NCBI GenBank assembly: GCA_963204795.1
Contig: CAUJHX010000207.1
Span: forward strand, 1-35,359
Length of the DNA stretch: 35,359 nucleotides
Direction of reading: 5' to 3'
Source: Pseudomonadota bacterium
GTDB taxonomy: Bacteria; Pseudomonadota; Gammaproteobacteria; Steroidobacterales; Steroidobacteraceae
Positions 35,160-35,359 of the stretch are shown here, in pieces. Each line of letters begins with the position of its first letter. The stretch's first letter is position 1. The position numbers and the translations under genes are program-made. The notes below the pieces were generated by a model that saw nothing but the letters and a program-made list of their open reading frames with translations, ran no database searches and was not told the origin of the DNA.

Positions 35160-35359
35160 ATGAGCGAAATACTGATCCTCTACTACTCGCGCAACGGCAC
35201 CACGGCGGAGCTCGCGCGCCACGTGTGCCGCGGCGTTGAAAGCGTGGCGGGCGCTACGGCACGCCTGCGCACGGTGCCGCCGATCAGCGCCGGGAACGAA
35301 GGCCCCGTGAAGCACGTGCCGGACAGCGGCGCACCCTACGCCACGCTCGCGGACCTGCG
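35160..35359 (+). CDS. WrbA-like flavodoxin / NAD(P)H:quinone oxidoreductase (partial)
   Basis: Only the first 66 residues are in the window. MSEILILYYSRNGTTAELARHV is the phosphate-binding loop of flavodoxin-fold FMN proteins, and the following RLRTVPP resembles WrbA. The gene is cut by the window edge, so the family level is less sure than the fold. It is preceded by a weak GCGAGG. Confidence 0.8.
   Translation, partial: MSEILILYYSRNGTTAELARHVCRGVESVAGATARLRTVPPISAGNEGPVKHVPDSGAPYATLADL

Overview
The window is 35.4 kb of GC-rich, densely coding chromosome. The block lptG-lptF <- -> pepA-holC-valS, together with rimI, pssA, proS and prfC, points to a member of the Gammaproteobacteria, probably near Steroidobacterales, Nevskiales or Xanthomonadales. 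That placement rests on gene content and order, not on a phylogeny. No rRNA, tRNA or CRISPR array was seen, and most of the window is ordinary core genome.

Layout. 1-1065: the end of a DUF6491-like protein and an unrecognised basic protein. 1191-5730: a four-gene ABC-2 exporter module (ATPase, permease, GldG-like subunit, DUF4340 protein). 5877-6547: a Phd/VapC-type toxin-antitoxin pair with its own promoter and operator-like inverted repeat. 6821-7540: a NUDIX hydrolase. 7541-10224: an accessory segment bracketed by two nearly identical 184/185-bp MITE-like elements. It carries an IS66 transposase remnant, a methanethiol S-methyltransferase (mddA) and a divergent alpha/beta-hydrolase-LuxR fusion regulator. 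10225-12379: lptG and lptF. 12563-17296: pepA, holC and valS. 17293-22018: a translationally coupled MoxR, DUF58, transglutaminase (TgpA-like) and MtfA-like peptidase run that starts inside the valS stop codon. 21979-25382 (minus): a UMF1-type MFS transporter, a TetR-like protein without a DNA-binding domain, and prfC. 25490-29997 (minus): a branched-chain keto-acid dehydrogenase operon (E1 alpha, E1 beta, E2) ending in ilvE, with a divergent Lrp/AsnC regulator. 30602-32515 (minus): rimI, a family 4 uracil-DNA glycosylase and pssA. 32532-34890: proS and a lytic transglycosylase. 34860-35359: an acylphosphatase and the start of a WrbA-like flavoprotein.

The most unusual signal is the repeat pair. 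Each copy has 16-bp perfect terminal inverted repeats and is flanked on both sides by TTAG. In both copies the left TTAG supplies the TAG stop of the upstream plus-strand gene. At the right copy the TTAG also supplies the TAA stop of lptG on the minus strand. Removing the whole 7541-10228 segment would leave the NUDIX gene and lptG sharing one TTAG as overlapping convergent stops. The mddA-regulator cassette therefore looks like a gain at a clean gene junction.
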